NCBI RefSeq assembly: GCF_001297705.1 | Contig: NZ_LIRF01000008.1 | Location: forward strand, 992,001-1,056,000 | DNA from: Chryseobacterium sp. ERMR1:04 | GTDB taxonomy: Bacteria > Bacteroidota > Bacteroidia > Flavobacteriales > Weeksellaceae | Direction of reading: 5' to 3' | DNA length: 64,000 nt | Part shown: in pieces, positions 1-7,874 of the stretch | How positions within the stretch are numbered: position 1 is the first letter of the stretch | How the letters are laid out: the number at the start of each line of letters is the position of its first letter | Translations under genes and position numbers: made by a program | The notes under the pieces: model-generated | The model's input: the letters and a program-made list of their open reading frames with translations, nothing else | The model's database searches: none | Told to the model about the DNA's origin: nothing

Positions 1-1
1 A

Positions 2-1288
2 AAAGTAGTTTCAAAATTCATGATTATAGTCTGGGTGGTAGATTTGATTGTCAAATACATGTGGCAGGAAATGTCTACCCAAAACATTAAGCCTTTTCTT
101 ACACTGAATATCTCTAAGAAAACGTTGGTCAATTATATGTTGATTAAAACATTTTTATCGGCTTTTAGTTGGTTAAATTCTTTGTTTTTTATCACATTTT
201 CTATCATTGCGCTATTCAACGGATACGGATTTTTGGAAGTTTTGTCTTGGTTTATAGGAGTTTCCTTACTTTTTTATCTTAATAATTTTATCAATATACT
301 TTTCAATAATAAAGAAACGATTGCTATTATAATTGGGTCTGTATTTATTGGATTAGGACTTTTAACGTATTATAATATCATTCCGCTTCTGTCTTATTCT
401 GAGGCATTTTTCTATGGTTTTTATACAAAACCTTATTTAATTTTAATACCCATTGTTTTGTTTTCAGGACTTTGGTGGATCTGCTTTAAACATGTTTATC
501 AGGAGTTTTACTTAGATCAAGGATTAGAAGCTAAAAAGGAAATCGGAAAAACAGAAAATATTGCCTTTTTAAATAAATACGGTGTACTCGGAACTTTCAT
601 TAACAATGATATTAAGCTGCTAAGACGTAATAAAGTGGCCAAAGGAATTGTATTGGGGAGTTTCCTGTTTATATTCTACGGAATGCTTATGTTCTCCTCT
701 TCAGTCTATAAAACACCTTATATGATGATGCTGATGGGGCTTTTTGTAACGGGTGGTTTTCAATTTTTATTTGGGCAAAAGGTTCCCGCTTTCGATAGTT
801 CTTATTATCCTTTGATGATGACTTTAAATGTTCCCTACAAAGAATATTTAAAAGCAAAATGGTGGTTAATGAATATTGTAACGGGAGTTTCAATGATTAT
901 CGCCCTCTTTTATGCGTATTGGGGTTGGGAAGTATACATTACTTTCTTTGCGGCAGGATTATACAATATTGGAGTGAATTCTCAGTTTACCTTGTGGTCA
1001 GGAGCTTTTAATAAAACTCAAATCGATTTGAATTCCAGAGAAAAAAGAATTGGCCAGAAGAACAGTTTTAATATGAAAGCTTTGCTGCTATTAATTCCAA
1101 AAATGCTTTTACCGATAGCTGTTTTCGGAGCTTCAAAATATTTCTTCGGAATGACGGGAGGTGTAATCAGCATTGCTATTTTAGGATCAATTGGATTTTT
1201 ATTGAGAGAAAAAATATTCGATACCATCGTAAGACATTATAAAAAAGAGAAATACAGTACGTTAGAGGCATTCAAAAACAAAGATTAA
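2..1288 (+). CDS. ABC transporter permease, DUF5687-like, 5' end cut by window
   Basis: Integral membrane protein that is probably the permease half of an ABC exporter. The reading frame is open from base 2, so the first Met (base 20) is probably internal and the real start lies before the window. Hydrophobic segments run through the whole protein, with a cytoplasmic charged stretch about one third in (many Lys/Glu around bases 530-640). The ATP-binding partner starts 2 bases after the stop, so the two are co-transcribed. The fold and layout match the Bacteroidota DUF5687 permease family as I know it. The substrate cannot be inferred. Confidence 0.75.
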   Translation, partial: KVVSKFMIIVWVVDLIVKYMWQEMSTQNIKPFLTLNISKKTLVNYMLIKTFLSAFSWLNSLFFITFSIIALFNGYGFLEVLSWFIGVSLLFYLNNFINILFNNKETIAIIIGSVFIGLGLLTYYNIIPLLSYSEAFFYGFYTKPYLILIPIVLFSGLWWICFKHVYQEFYLDQGLEAKKEIGKTENIAFLNKYGVLGTFINNDIKLLRRNKVAKGIVLGSFLFIFYGMLMFSSSVYKTPYMMMLMGLFVTGGFQFLFGQKVPAFDSSYYPLMMTLNVPYKEYLKAKWWLMNIVTGVSMIIALFYAYWGWEVYITFFAAGLYNIGVNSQFTLWSGAFNKTQIDLNSREKRIGQKNSFNMKALLLLIPKMLLPIAVFGASKYFFGMTGGVISIAILGSIGFLLREKIFDTIVRHYKKEKYSTLEAFKNKD

Positions 1289-1289
1289 T

Positions 1290-2012
1290 ATGATTACTAT
1301 AAATAATTTATCTAAAACATACGGAACTGCGACTGTTCTGAATATCGAAAATATTGAAATTCCAAACGGCGAAACTTTCGGCCTTGTCGGAAATAACGGA
1401 GCCGGAAAAACAACTTTATTCAGCTTGATGTTAGATTTAATTCAGGCTACCACAGGCTTTGTAAGCATTGACGGAATTAAAGTAAATGAATCTGAAGCCT
1501 GGAAAAGTAAAGTTTCGGCTTTTGTAGATGAAAATTTTTTAATTGGCTATCTTACTCCGGAGGAATATTTCTATTTCATCGGTGAACTGAGAGGCCAGAA
1601 TAAAGCTTCTGTGGATGAGTTTTTAAAGCAGTTTCATGATTTATTTAATGGAGAAATCTTAAACTCAGGAAAATATGTTCGTGATCTTTCAAAAGGAAAT
1701 CAGAAAAAAGTGGGGATTGTGGGTGCAATTATAGGAAATCCTGAAATTATTATTTTGGATGAACCTTTTGCCAATTTAGATCCTTCCACACAAATCAAAC
1801 TGAAGAATTTAATTAAAGAATTATCAAAGCAGGACGGAGTGACGTTCCTTATTTCAAGTCACGATCTTTCGCATACGACTGAGGTTTGTAACAGAATTGT
1901 TGTGGTAAATAAAGGGCAGTTGGTGAAAGATATTCAAACGAATCCTGAGACGTTGAAAGAATTGGAACAGTATTTTGCAGATCAGGTTTCTACGCCGATT
2001 GAGGTTATTTAA
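1290..2012 (+). CDS. ABC transporter ATP-binding protein
   Basis: Cytoplasmic ATPase of 240 aa that powers the permease encoded just upstream (1-base gap). Walker A is GNNGAGKT at residues 34-41. The signature motif is the variant LSKGN at 133-137 instead of LSGGQ, which is common in exporter-type ATPases. Walker B is IIILDEP at 153-159, followed by a D-loop FANLD, and the switch histidine lies in SSHDLSH. Length and motif order are those of a single-domain ATPase of the CcmA/multidrug exporter type. The start codon is the first ATG after the permease stop. The substrate is unknown. Confidence 0.9.
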   Translation: MITINNLSKTYGTATVLNIENIEIPNGETFGLVGNNGAGKTTLFSLMLDLIQATTGFVSIDGIKVNESEAWKSKVSAFVDENFLIGYLTPEEYFYFIGELRGQNKASVDEFLKQFHDLFNGEILNSGKYVRDLSKGNQKKVGIVGAIIGNPEIIILDEPFANLDPSTQIKLKNLIKELSKQDGVTFLISSHDLSHTTEVCNRIVVVNKGQLVKDIQTNPETLKELEQYFADQVSTPIEVI

Positions 2013-2045
2013 TTCAAATGTTTAAGTCTAATATTGATTGAATCC

Positions 2046-2981
2046 ATGAGTATAGAATCACAAAACGTTACCGATTATCCGAACAGCAATACCATTTTCA
2101 TGGTTTGGAAACTGAATAATAATCCGAAGGTAAAAAATGTCTTTCAACAATTGTGTGCTTTAGTTTTAAATTTGAATAATTCTGTGTTTAATAGATTTCC
2201 GGACAGCAGAGCAAGTTGCGTGATGGGAATTGGTTACGAAGCATGGAAAAAATTAGAGCTTCCAACACCAATACCTAAAGAATTAGCCACTTTTGAAGAA
2301 ATTAAAGGCATAAAACATACGGCTGTTCCTACGCCGGGTGATCTTCATTTTCATTTGAGAGCAGATAATAAAAGTTTGATTTTCGATATGGCGATTGAAA
2401 TTTCAAAATTGCTAACTCCTGTAGCTGAAAGTATAGTAGAAATTAATGGTTTTAAATATTGGGATGCCCGCTCGATCTTAGGTTTTGTTGATGGAACCGA
2501 AAATCCGCATGGTGATGACAGAAATTATTTCGCAAAAATTGGCGATGAAGATTTGAATTATAAAGGCGGAAGTTATCTTTTTGTTCAGAAATACCTTCAT
2601 AATATGGATGCTTGGAAAGGTCTTTCAACGGAAGAACAGGAAAAAGTAATCGGAAGATCAAAAGAGAATGATATTGAAATGTCGGATGATGTAAAGCCGT
2701 CCAATTCACATATCGCTTTGGCTAATGTGGAAGGGGAGAATGGTGAAGAATTAAAAATTGTAAGAGATAATATGCCTTTTGGAAGTCCATCAACGAATGA
2801 ATTTGGAACTTATTTTATAGCTTACGCAAGTACATTTACAACGACGAAGAAAATGCTCACCAATATGTTTATCGGTGATCCTGTTGGTAATTATGATCGG
2901 ATTTTAGATTTTAGTACAGCGATGACAGGAACACTTTTCTTTGTACCAACGAGAGATATGCTGGATGATTTTTCAGGATAA
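2046..2981 (+). CDS. Dyp-type heme peroxidase
   Basis: Dye-decolorizing peroxidase of 311 aa that oxidises substrates with H2O2 using heme b. The hallmark GxxDG motif is present as GFVDGTENP, giving the distal catalytic Asp. The proximal heme His is probably in PSNSHIAL, and the distal Arg is in RDNMPFG near the C-terminus. I chose the ATG at 2046 over a TTG at 2034 because the family begins close to this point. There is no signal peptide, so it is likely cytoplasmic or encapsulin cargo; no encapsulin gene is visible. The gene lies 33 bases after the ABC pair and could be read through from it. A strong hairpin terminator follows. Confidence 0.92.
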   Translation: MSIESQNVTDYPNSNTIFMVWKLNNNPKVKNVFQQLCALVLNLNNSVFNRFPDSRASCVMGIGYEAWKKLELPTPIPKELATFEEIKGIKHTAVPTPGDLHFHLRADNKSLIFDMAIEISKLLTPVAESIVEINGFKYWDARSILGFVDGTENPHGDDRNYFAKIGDEDLNYKGGSYLFVQKYLHNMDAWKGLSTEEQEKVIGRSKENDIEMSDDVKPSNSHIALANVEGENGEELKIVRDNMPFGSPSTNEFGTYFIAYASTFTTTKKMLTNMFIGDPVGNYDRILDFSTAMTGTLFFVPTRDMLDDFSG

Positions 2982-2999
2982 ACAGAGTGAAGAAAATAT

Positions 3000-3028
3000 A
3001 AAAGGTCAGAATATATCTGACCTTTTTT
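3000..3028. terminator. Bidirectional hairpin terminator
   Basis: Perfect 11-bp inverted repeat (AAAAGGTCAGA with TCTGACCTTTT) with a 5-base loop and T/A runs on both sides. It lies between the convergent Dyp peroxidase and double-glycine peptide genes and can serve both. Confidence 0.8.
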
Positions 3029-3053
3029 GGGTATCAATTATTTTAAGTAGAGG

Positions 3054-3251
3054 TTACATCGGGTTTCCGTTATCACACATGTCAATCGGGATTAAGCAAG
3101 ATGTCCCTTTGCAAGGATTTCCGCCTGCCGGTGCTTTTATACAGCAAGCATGATATCCGTTCCATTCAAGATGAATAAGATTACCGTGGCAAGTATGTCC
3201 GCCTAAAACTTCTTTTAAATTCTGTCTGTTTAATTTCTTTAGGTTTTTCAT
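3054..3251 (-). CDS. Double-glycine leader, bacteriocin-like peptide (orphan)
   Basis: Small peptide of 65 aa. Residues 1-18, MKNLKKLNRQNLKEVLGG, match the leader of the Bacteroidota bacteriocin-like / natural-product precursor families that are cut after Gly-Gly by a peptidase-containing ABC exporter. The predicted core (residues 19-65) has six Cys at 21, 36, 37, 47, 52 and 59, which suggests disulfides or thioether modification. No exporter, modification enzyme or immunity gene lies beside it. It is divergent from the sigma-factor operon. The leader is well supported; an antimicrobial activity is inference, and it could equally be a signalling or surface peptide. Confidence 0.75.
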   Translation of the reverse strand: MKNLKKLNRQNLKEVLGGHTCHGNLIHLEWNGYHACCIKAPAGGNPCKGTSCLIPIDMCDNGNPM

Positions 3252-3331
3252 AATGGTTTGTTTTATAGTTGTTTGTAATTATTCACTAAAATAGGAAAAA
3301 TATTAATTCGAAAACTTTTTTAATAAAAATA

Positions 3332-3339
3332 TATTTTTG
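3332..3339 (+). promoter_or_regulatory. Putative -7 promoter box TATTTTTG
   Basis: Exact match to the Bacteroidota -7 consensus TAnnTTTG, 50 bases before the ATG of the ECF sigma operon. No clear -33 TTTG was found. Confidence 0.5.
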
Positions 3340-3389
3340 TGTAACCTTTTCAGGTTTACGTTGTCATTACAATAGAAACAGTTTTAAGA

Positions 3390-3956
3390 ATGAAAATTTT
3401 GTTCGGAAATAAAAAAGAAGATTTGATAAGCCGTCTTAAGAAACAAGATCCGGCTGCTCAGAAAGTTTTTTATGAGCAGAATGTTAAGAAGTTTCTGAGC
3501 GTGGGCAAAAGCTACATCACAGACTTATATCAGGCGGAAGACTGTATCATCAAAGCTTTCTGTAAAATTTTTAAACATATTGAAAGTTTTCGGGGTGAAG
3601 GTAACCTCGAAGGATGGGCCCGAAGAATTGTGGTGAATGAATGTCTTAATTTTATAAAAAGCCACAAAACGGTTTTTTATATAGACGATATCAACCCCTC
3701 TTTTATGGTAGAAGCTCAGGAAGATGAAAGTACCGTTGATTTCGATGCTCAGGAACTTTTAAATCAACTTCCGGATGCTTACAGAATGGTTTTCAACTTG
3801 TATGTTCTGGAAGGTTATTCACATCAGGAAATTTCCGAGACATTACAGATCTCTTTGGCGGTAAGTAAGACGCAACTGTTTCGGGCTAAAGAGAAATTAA
3901 GAGTACTTTATCTTCAACAACAAAAAACAAAGAGAAATGAGCATGCACAGGGATAA
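3390..3956 (+). CDS. ECF-type RNA polymerase sigma factor
   Basis: Sigma-70 family, extracytoplasmic-function type, 188 aa, which directs RNA polymerase to alternative promoters. Region 2 spans about residues 24-92, including the typical YQAEDCIIKAF at 47-57. Region 4, with its helix-turn-helix, spans about 120-175 (YSHQEISETLQISLAVSKTQLFRAK). The gene heads a three-gene unit: the next gene overlaps it by 20 bases and has the layout of a membrane anti-sigma factor, and a secreted barrel-like protein follows. This order is typical of envelope-sensing sigma operons. The inducing signal is unknown. Confidence 0.9.
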   Translation: MKILFGNKKEDLISRLKKQDPAAQKVFYEQNVKKFLSVGKSYITDLYQAEDCIIKAFCKIFKHIESFRGEGNLEGWARRIVVNECLNFIKSHKTVFYIDDINPSFMVEAQEDESTVDFDAQELLNQLPDAYRMVFNLYVLEGYSHQEISETLQISLAVSKTQLFRAKEKLRVLYLQQQKTKRNEHAQG

Positions 3957-4551
3957 TTTAGAACATCAGATAAAAAAACAGATTGAAGAAAGAGAAATTA
4001 CTCCTTCAAGAGATCTGTGGTCTGAGATTGCATTACAGAAAGAGCAGAAACCATCCGGATCTTATATGACCTGGGTTTGGGCTGCGGCAAGTATTGTTCT
4101 GGCTTTTGGTTTGGGATTCGTTCTTTTTTCAAATCATTCAGGGAAAGAAAAAATTCAGCATATAGAAATTGCAGACATAAAAAATAGGCCGGCTCAGGAA
4201 AAATCTCTTGAAGATGTGGCTGAAAATGTTGATCCTGTATATGCAGATAAAAATATAACTCCTAAAAACAAGCCTGTTTCAACTAAAATCATCGATGAAG
4301 TTCAGTCATCTAAAGTTTTAGCAGAACAAAAACAAATACTTCCGAGAAAAGAAGGTGCACAAATAATTGTTCCACAGCTTCCTAAAATTAAAGCGGAACA
4401 AATTATGGCTCAGGTAGATTCTTCAAAGGTTCCTACGAAAAGGAAAAAATATGTAGATCCTTCCACATTGCTTTTTTCAGTAGAACATAAAGATGTGATT
4501 GAGAAAACGAAAGAAAGCAACGTGGCAAGCGTTGATTTAAACAGAAAATAA
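3937..4551 (+). CDS. Probable membrane anti-sigma factor
   Basis: Protein of 204 aa with a short cytoplasmic N-terminus (residues 1-43), one transmembrane helix at about 44-64, and a long charged periplasmic part rich in Lys, Pro and Gln. It overlaps the sigma-factor gene by 20 bases, which implies translational coupling. The topology and position match anti-sigma factors of Bacteroidota, but I see no recognisable zinc-binding anti-sigma motif (HxxxCxxC). The role is therefore inferred from context. The N-terminal segment (NLEHQIKKQIEEREITPSRDLW) resembles short N-terminal helices seen in such membrane partners. Confidence 0.65.
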   Translation: MSMHRDNLEHQIKKQIEEREITPSRDLWSEIALQKEQKPSGSYMTWVWAAASIVLAFGLGFVLFSNHSGKEKIQHIEIADIKNRPAQEKSLEDVAENVDPVYADKNITPKNKPVSTKIIDEVQSSKVLAEQKQILPRKEGAQIIVPQLPKIKAEQIMAQVDSSKVPTKRKKYVDPSTLLFSVEHKDVIEKTKESNVASVDLNRK

Positions 4552-4580
4552 AACTCTTTTAACTATAAAAAATTAATAAT

Positions 4581-5621
4581 ATGATCAAGAAAATTATCAT
4601 GATGGGATTCCTGTGTCTGTTATCCACATCAGCCTATTCACAGAGAAAATCATTATCCTTAAATCTTCAGTCAAAAAATGATACCGAGGTAAGTCCTATT
4701 GTAAAGGAAAAAGTAGATGAATATGCAAAAAAAATAGATGCTATCATTCAGGAAGAGAAAAAATTGATGGAAGCAGAATTACTTACGCTTCAGTCACAAA
4801 ACCTTGACAAAATAGAGTTTGATAAACAGAAATCACTCATTGCCGATCGTTTTTCTGAAAAAATTGATGAAAGAATTGAAGGGTTGGGTTTTGATCTTGA
4901 CAGTGTTATTCAAAAACAGGTAAGATATTCACTTCTTAATTCTGATGTTACTTCTAATGAAGAATTAAAAGTAAAATTGATGAAAAAATTCAGACCAACG
5001 AAAACTCTTGAAGGATATTTTTCTTATGGAATTATGAATCTTACGAATTCTAAGGTTGATAACGACTTAGATAAAAATATAGGATATGCTGGAAATTTTG
5101 AATTTGGACTTAAGCTCAACTATCAGTTTGGAAGAACAAGCCCGTGGGGATTGATATCGGGAATTGGTTTTTCTTGGAGAACGTTAAATATTGATAACAA
5201 TATGTTTTTCATGAAAGATATTAATGCTAATCCTGTCCTGTCTCATTATGATAAAGGATTGAGCAAAAGTAAACTGAGAACGGGTTACATCATGGTTCCA
5301 CTGGGAATCCAGTATAATTTTTCGAAGATCAAAAATGCAGGAATGGATGTTCAATACAGAGATTATAACAAAGGTTTCAAAGTGGGAGCGAACGTTTACG
5401 GTGGGGTGAAAATGTCTACCAATAATATTATCAAAGGAGAAGGAATCAGTGATAGAGAGAGAAGTAATTATCAGGTAAGTCCTTTTATTTACGGTGGGCA
5501 ATTCACAGTATCTTACAACGAATTCAGCATTTTTGTGAAAAAAGATTTTGGTAATTTCTTTAAAAACGGAAATTTTGAAAATGATAAAGCTTTAGTTTTT
5601 GGGGTAGCATTTTGGTGGTAG
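4581..5621 (+). CDS. Secreted coiled-coil / outer-membrane barrel-like protein
   Basis: Protein of 346 aa. It has a Sec signal peptide at about residues 1-20 (cleavage after SAYS), a Lys/Glu-rich helical region at about 40-140 that could form a coiled coil, and then a Gly/aromatic-rich region whose alternating pattern and final aromatic residues (VFGVAFWW) suggest outer-membrane beta strands. It is third in the ECF sigma operon, 29 bases after the anti-sigma-like gene, so it may be an envelope component of the regulon or the stress sensor. I do not recognise a named family. Confidence 0.6.
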   Translation: MIKKIIMMGFLCLLSTSAYSQRKSLSLNLQSKNDTEVSPIVKEKVDEYAKKIDAIIQEEKKLMEAELLTLQSQNLDKIEFDKQKSLIADRFSEKIDERIEGLGFDLDSVIQKQVRYSLLNSDVTSNEELKVKLMKKFRPTKTLEGYFSYGIMNLTNSKVDNDLDKNIGYAGNFEFGLKLNYQFGRTSPWGLISGIGFSWRTLNIDNNMFFMKDINANPVLSHYDKGLSKSKLRTGYIMVPLGIQYNFSKIKNAGMDVQYRDYNKGFKVGANVYGGVKMSTNNIIKGEGISDRERSNYQVSPFIYGGQFTVSYNEFSIFVKKDFGNFFKNGNFENDKALVFGVAFWW

Positions 5622-5713
5622 AGAACAGGTAATCAGTCATATTTTTAAATATAACATATAAAGCGAAGAATACTACAAAGCATTTTTTTTGATAGGATAG
5701 TGAATTAGAACTT

Positions 5714-5759
5714 GATATTCCTATTATAACATTTTTTAAAATGTTATAATAGGAATATC
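5714..5759. repeat. Perfect 22-bp inverted repeat (hairpin)
   Basis: Two 22-bp arms beginning GATATTCCTATTATAAC and ending at its reverse complement, separated by only 2 bases. It lies between convergent genes. One arm encodes the last residues (IPIITF) of the reconstructed GLPGLI protein. It may act as a two-way terminator, but the stem is AT-rich and lacks a clean T-run. Confidence 0.75.
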
Positions 5760-6577
5760 CTTATCTGGATAGTTATTGAATTTTTGAATTATATTTTTTA
5801 TATTTTCATTTGTATCATGATAATTTTTATCCTTTACACCTCCAAATTCATAATTAAAACTATCACCTTTATCATTTTGAAAATTAATTTTATGAGAAGC
5901 AGGATCATTTATAAAATCATTAATACTTTTTATTAGTTTTTCTTTTTTATATTTTCCTTATTCTCTGCTAATAAATATTTTTCCTCAAGTTTTTTAATTT
6001 CAATTAGCTCAAAAGTATAATCCCCATCTAATGACTCGGCTTTGATAATCAAACCAGGTAAGCCTGAAAAAATATAAGGCCCATCATTAATTGGAATATC
6101 ATTAGTGTATATAAGATACCATTTTCTTTTCCCAAAGTCTGTAAAAGCTTCGCTGGCTGCATAGTCTTTATATTTACCATATTTCTTTAGATTGTAATAC
6201 TTAATCTTCTTTTCTTTATACCAGTAATTGAATTGATTAAAATTACCTCCTACAGTATTATAATCTTTTGAAAAATTTTTAAATACTTTTATTCTTAATA
6301 ATGAACTGTTAATCGAAGATATGGCCTTAAAATTATATTTGCTAGCTAATGAGTCTATTTTATTTTTATTTAAATTATAAAAAATACTTTGATCATTAGC
6401 TATTTTTAGAACCATATTTTCTTTTATAAAGGAATCACTTTCTTTTACAGGCTTAAACTTTACTTCATACGTAATCTGATAATTTTGTGCTAAAAAACAG
6501 TTACATGATGACCAAAAGACAAATATAATAATGATGATATTTGGTAAGGTAGATTTATTAATCATTAAATTTTTCAC
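5736..6577 (-). pseudogene. GLPGLI family protein with 1-nt frameshift
   Basis: Secreted protein of the GLPGLI family (TIGR01200 type, Bacteroidota). It has a signal peptide in the first ~30 residues and the diagnostic motif inside YIFSGLPGLIIKAES. The frame stops at 5933 after 214 aa (ending ENIKKKN). On the same strand the next frame continues at once with a family-like C-terminus (KKLIKSINDFINDP ... NFQNDKGDSFNYEF ... IPIITF) to a stop at 5736. One base is missing from the six-T run at 5943-5948; a seventh T restores one frame of about 280 aa, the usual family length. Start overlaps the upstream gene by 20 bases. It could be a true mutation, phase variation or a sequencing error. Confidence 0.8.
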
Positions 6578-7436
6578 TTAAAACTTTTTTATAATATTCT
6601 TTTTGAGGATTGTCGATGTGGTCAAGATATTGATATTTACCCAGAAAATAATACTTTTGACAGTTTTTAGGAAGAAACTGGTTGAACTTATCTTCATCAG
6701 TGTTTTCAATGATAGGATAAATGGGCATTTTAATCTGTAGTAGGTTTTTATTTTTTGCTAAAATTTGAATAACATGATATTGAAAAAAGCCGTTACAGCT
6801 ATATTGGGGAATATCAGATTCTATATATTTTTTGTAATAATAATTAATAACTTCTTTTTTTAAAGTTTTATTTTTTTCTTCTCTATCAATTGTAGAAAAG
6901 ATAGTATAAAGCCAATTATATTTAATGTGATTTTTTAATTTTTTTGTTGCCTCTTTGTCATCATGAAAAAAAAGTAGGCTTGATAACTTAACTTTTTTCA
7001 TTACATCTAAAATTAATAATTCTGATGTGTTTTTTAGCTCTTCAATATTTTTCTTTTCAATAACATTTTGATAGATATTCATTTTTCCAAAGGTTTCAAT
7101 ATTTAATCTTTCATTTAGGTATTCATGAATGGCTGCTTGATTTCCTGTATAAATAATTCCATCATCTTTTTTTATGGTTATAATAATTGTATCAGTAGGA
7201 TCAAGAAATAAATTTATAAACCTGTCTAGATTTTTATTGTTTTTAAGTGAGATTCGATCGTTAATGTTGGAAATTTCTTTTCTTTCACGATCTTTAATAA
7301 CTATATCTTTTTTGCGGTTATTTACTGTGATAGATTCATCACTATTATTGATGACTAATATTTTTTGAGCATCTAAAGCTGAAAAATAAAATAAGAGGAT
7401 AAAAAATATCCTCTTAATGATGAATGAGTACTTCAT
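6558..7436 (-). CDS. Secreted protein of unknown function, peptide/GLPGLI cassette
   Basis: Protein of 292 aa with an N-terminal signal peptide (hydrophobic residues 6-20, then SALDAQ). The first ~100 residues are a beta-rich stretch reminiscent of the N-terminal domains of Bacteroidota thioredoxin-family proteins (DUF4369-like; weak). The rest is Lys/Glu/Tyr-rich and helical, with no CxxC thioredoxin motif. Its start lies 33 bases after a double-glycine peptide gene and its end overlaps the GLPGLI gene, so the three form one transcription unit. The segment is more AT-rich than the fumarase genes next to it, consistent with accessory DNA. Function unknown. Confidence 0.6.
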   Translation of the reverse strand: MKYSFIIKRIFFILLFYFSALDAQKILVINNSDESITVNNRKKDIVIKDRERKEISNINDRISLKNNKNLDRFINLFLDPTDTIIITIKKDDGIIYTGNQAAIHEYLNERLNIETFGKMNIYQNVIEKKNIEELKNTSELLILDVMKKVKLSSLLFFHDDKEATKKLKNHIKYNWLYTIFSTIDREEKNKTLKKEVINYYYKKYIESDIPQYSCNGFFQYHVIQILAKNKNLLQIKMPIYPIIENTDEDKFNQFLPKNCQKYYFLGKYQYLDHIDNPQKEYYKKVLSEKFND

Positions 7437-7469
7437 ATATTAAAGTATAAACTTTATAGTATGTGAAAT

Positions 7470-7637
7470 TTATGAGTTTCTATATCGTTCACAAGCATCA
7501 AAGCAGGCATCAGCATTTGGTGCAATTGTATTTAATGGTGGTTTTCCTGATCCCATTGGTGCACAATAGCAGTTAGATTCAGCTCCTCCTTTTACTGATT
7601 TCATTTCGTTTCTTGAGATTGACTTAAGATTTTTCAT
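7470..7637 (-). CDS. Double-glycine leader, bacteriocin-like peptide
   Basis: Peptide of 55 aa when started at the ATG at 7637; an upstream in-frame start adds ten residues that do not fit the leader pattern. Leader residues 1-18 are MKNLKSISRNEMKSVKGG, a close match to the leader of the peptide at 3054-3251. The core of 37 aa has four Cys arranged as two pairs (23 and 25; 45 and 49) and a Gly/Pro-rich middle. It is first in the unit with the 292-aa protein and the GLPGLI gene. Secretion through a double-glycine-cleaving ABC exporter encoded elsewhere is inferred; the activity is unknown. Confidence 0.75.
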   Translation of the reverse strand: MKNLKSISRNEMKSVKGGAESNCYCAPMGSGKPPLNTIAPNADACFDACERYRNS

Positions 7638-7820
7638 AGTTATAATGATTTTGTTGTTAGATCGCAAATATATAAAAATAATTCATTCCTAAGGGAGTTT
7701 TATAAGCTATATTAAATTTTATTATCTAAAAGAATTATGATTGTAAAAATGAAACAAATCTTTGCAACAGTTTATGTAATTTTTCCACATATCATAATCT
7801 TTTGCCTTTGTAAAAAACAA

Positions 7821-7852
7821 AAAACGCTGGGAAAATTTTCTCAGCGTTTTTA
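7821..7852 (-). terminator. Terminator of fumC
   Basis: Hairpin pairing AACGCTG with CAGCGTT (loop region GGAAAATTTTCT is itself largely self-complementary), followed on the minus strand by a T-rich run. It lies 23 bases after the fumC stop. Confidence 0.75.
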
Positions 7853-7874
7853 CAATATAATTAAATCTAATTCT

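Noticed and set aside
2941..3153. 70-codon plus-strand frame beyond the Dyp gene
   Set aside because: It overlaps the end of the peroxidase, its terminator and the minus-strand double-glycine peptide. The peptide has a convincing leader and the plus frame has nothing.
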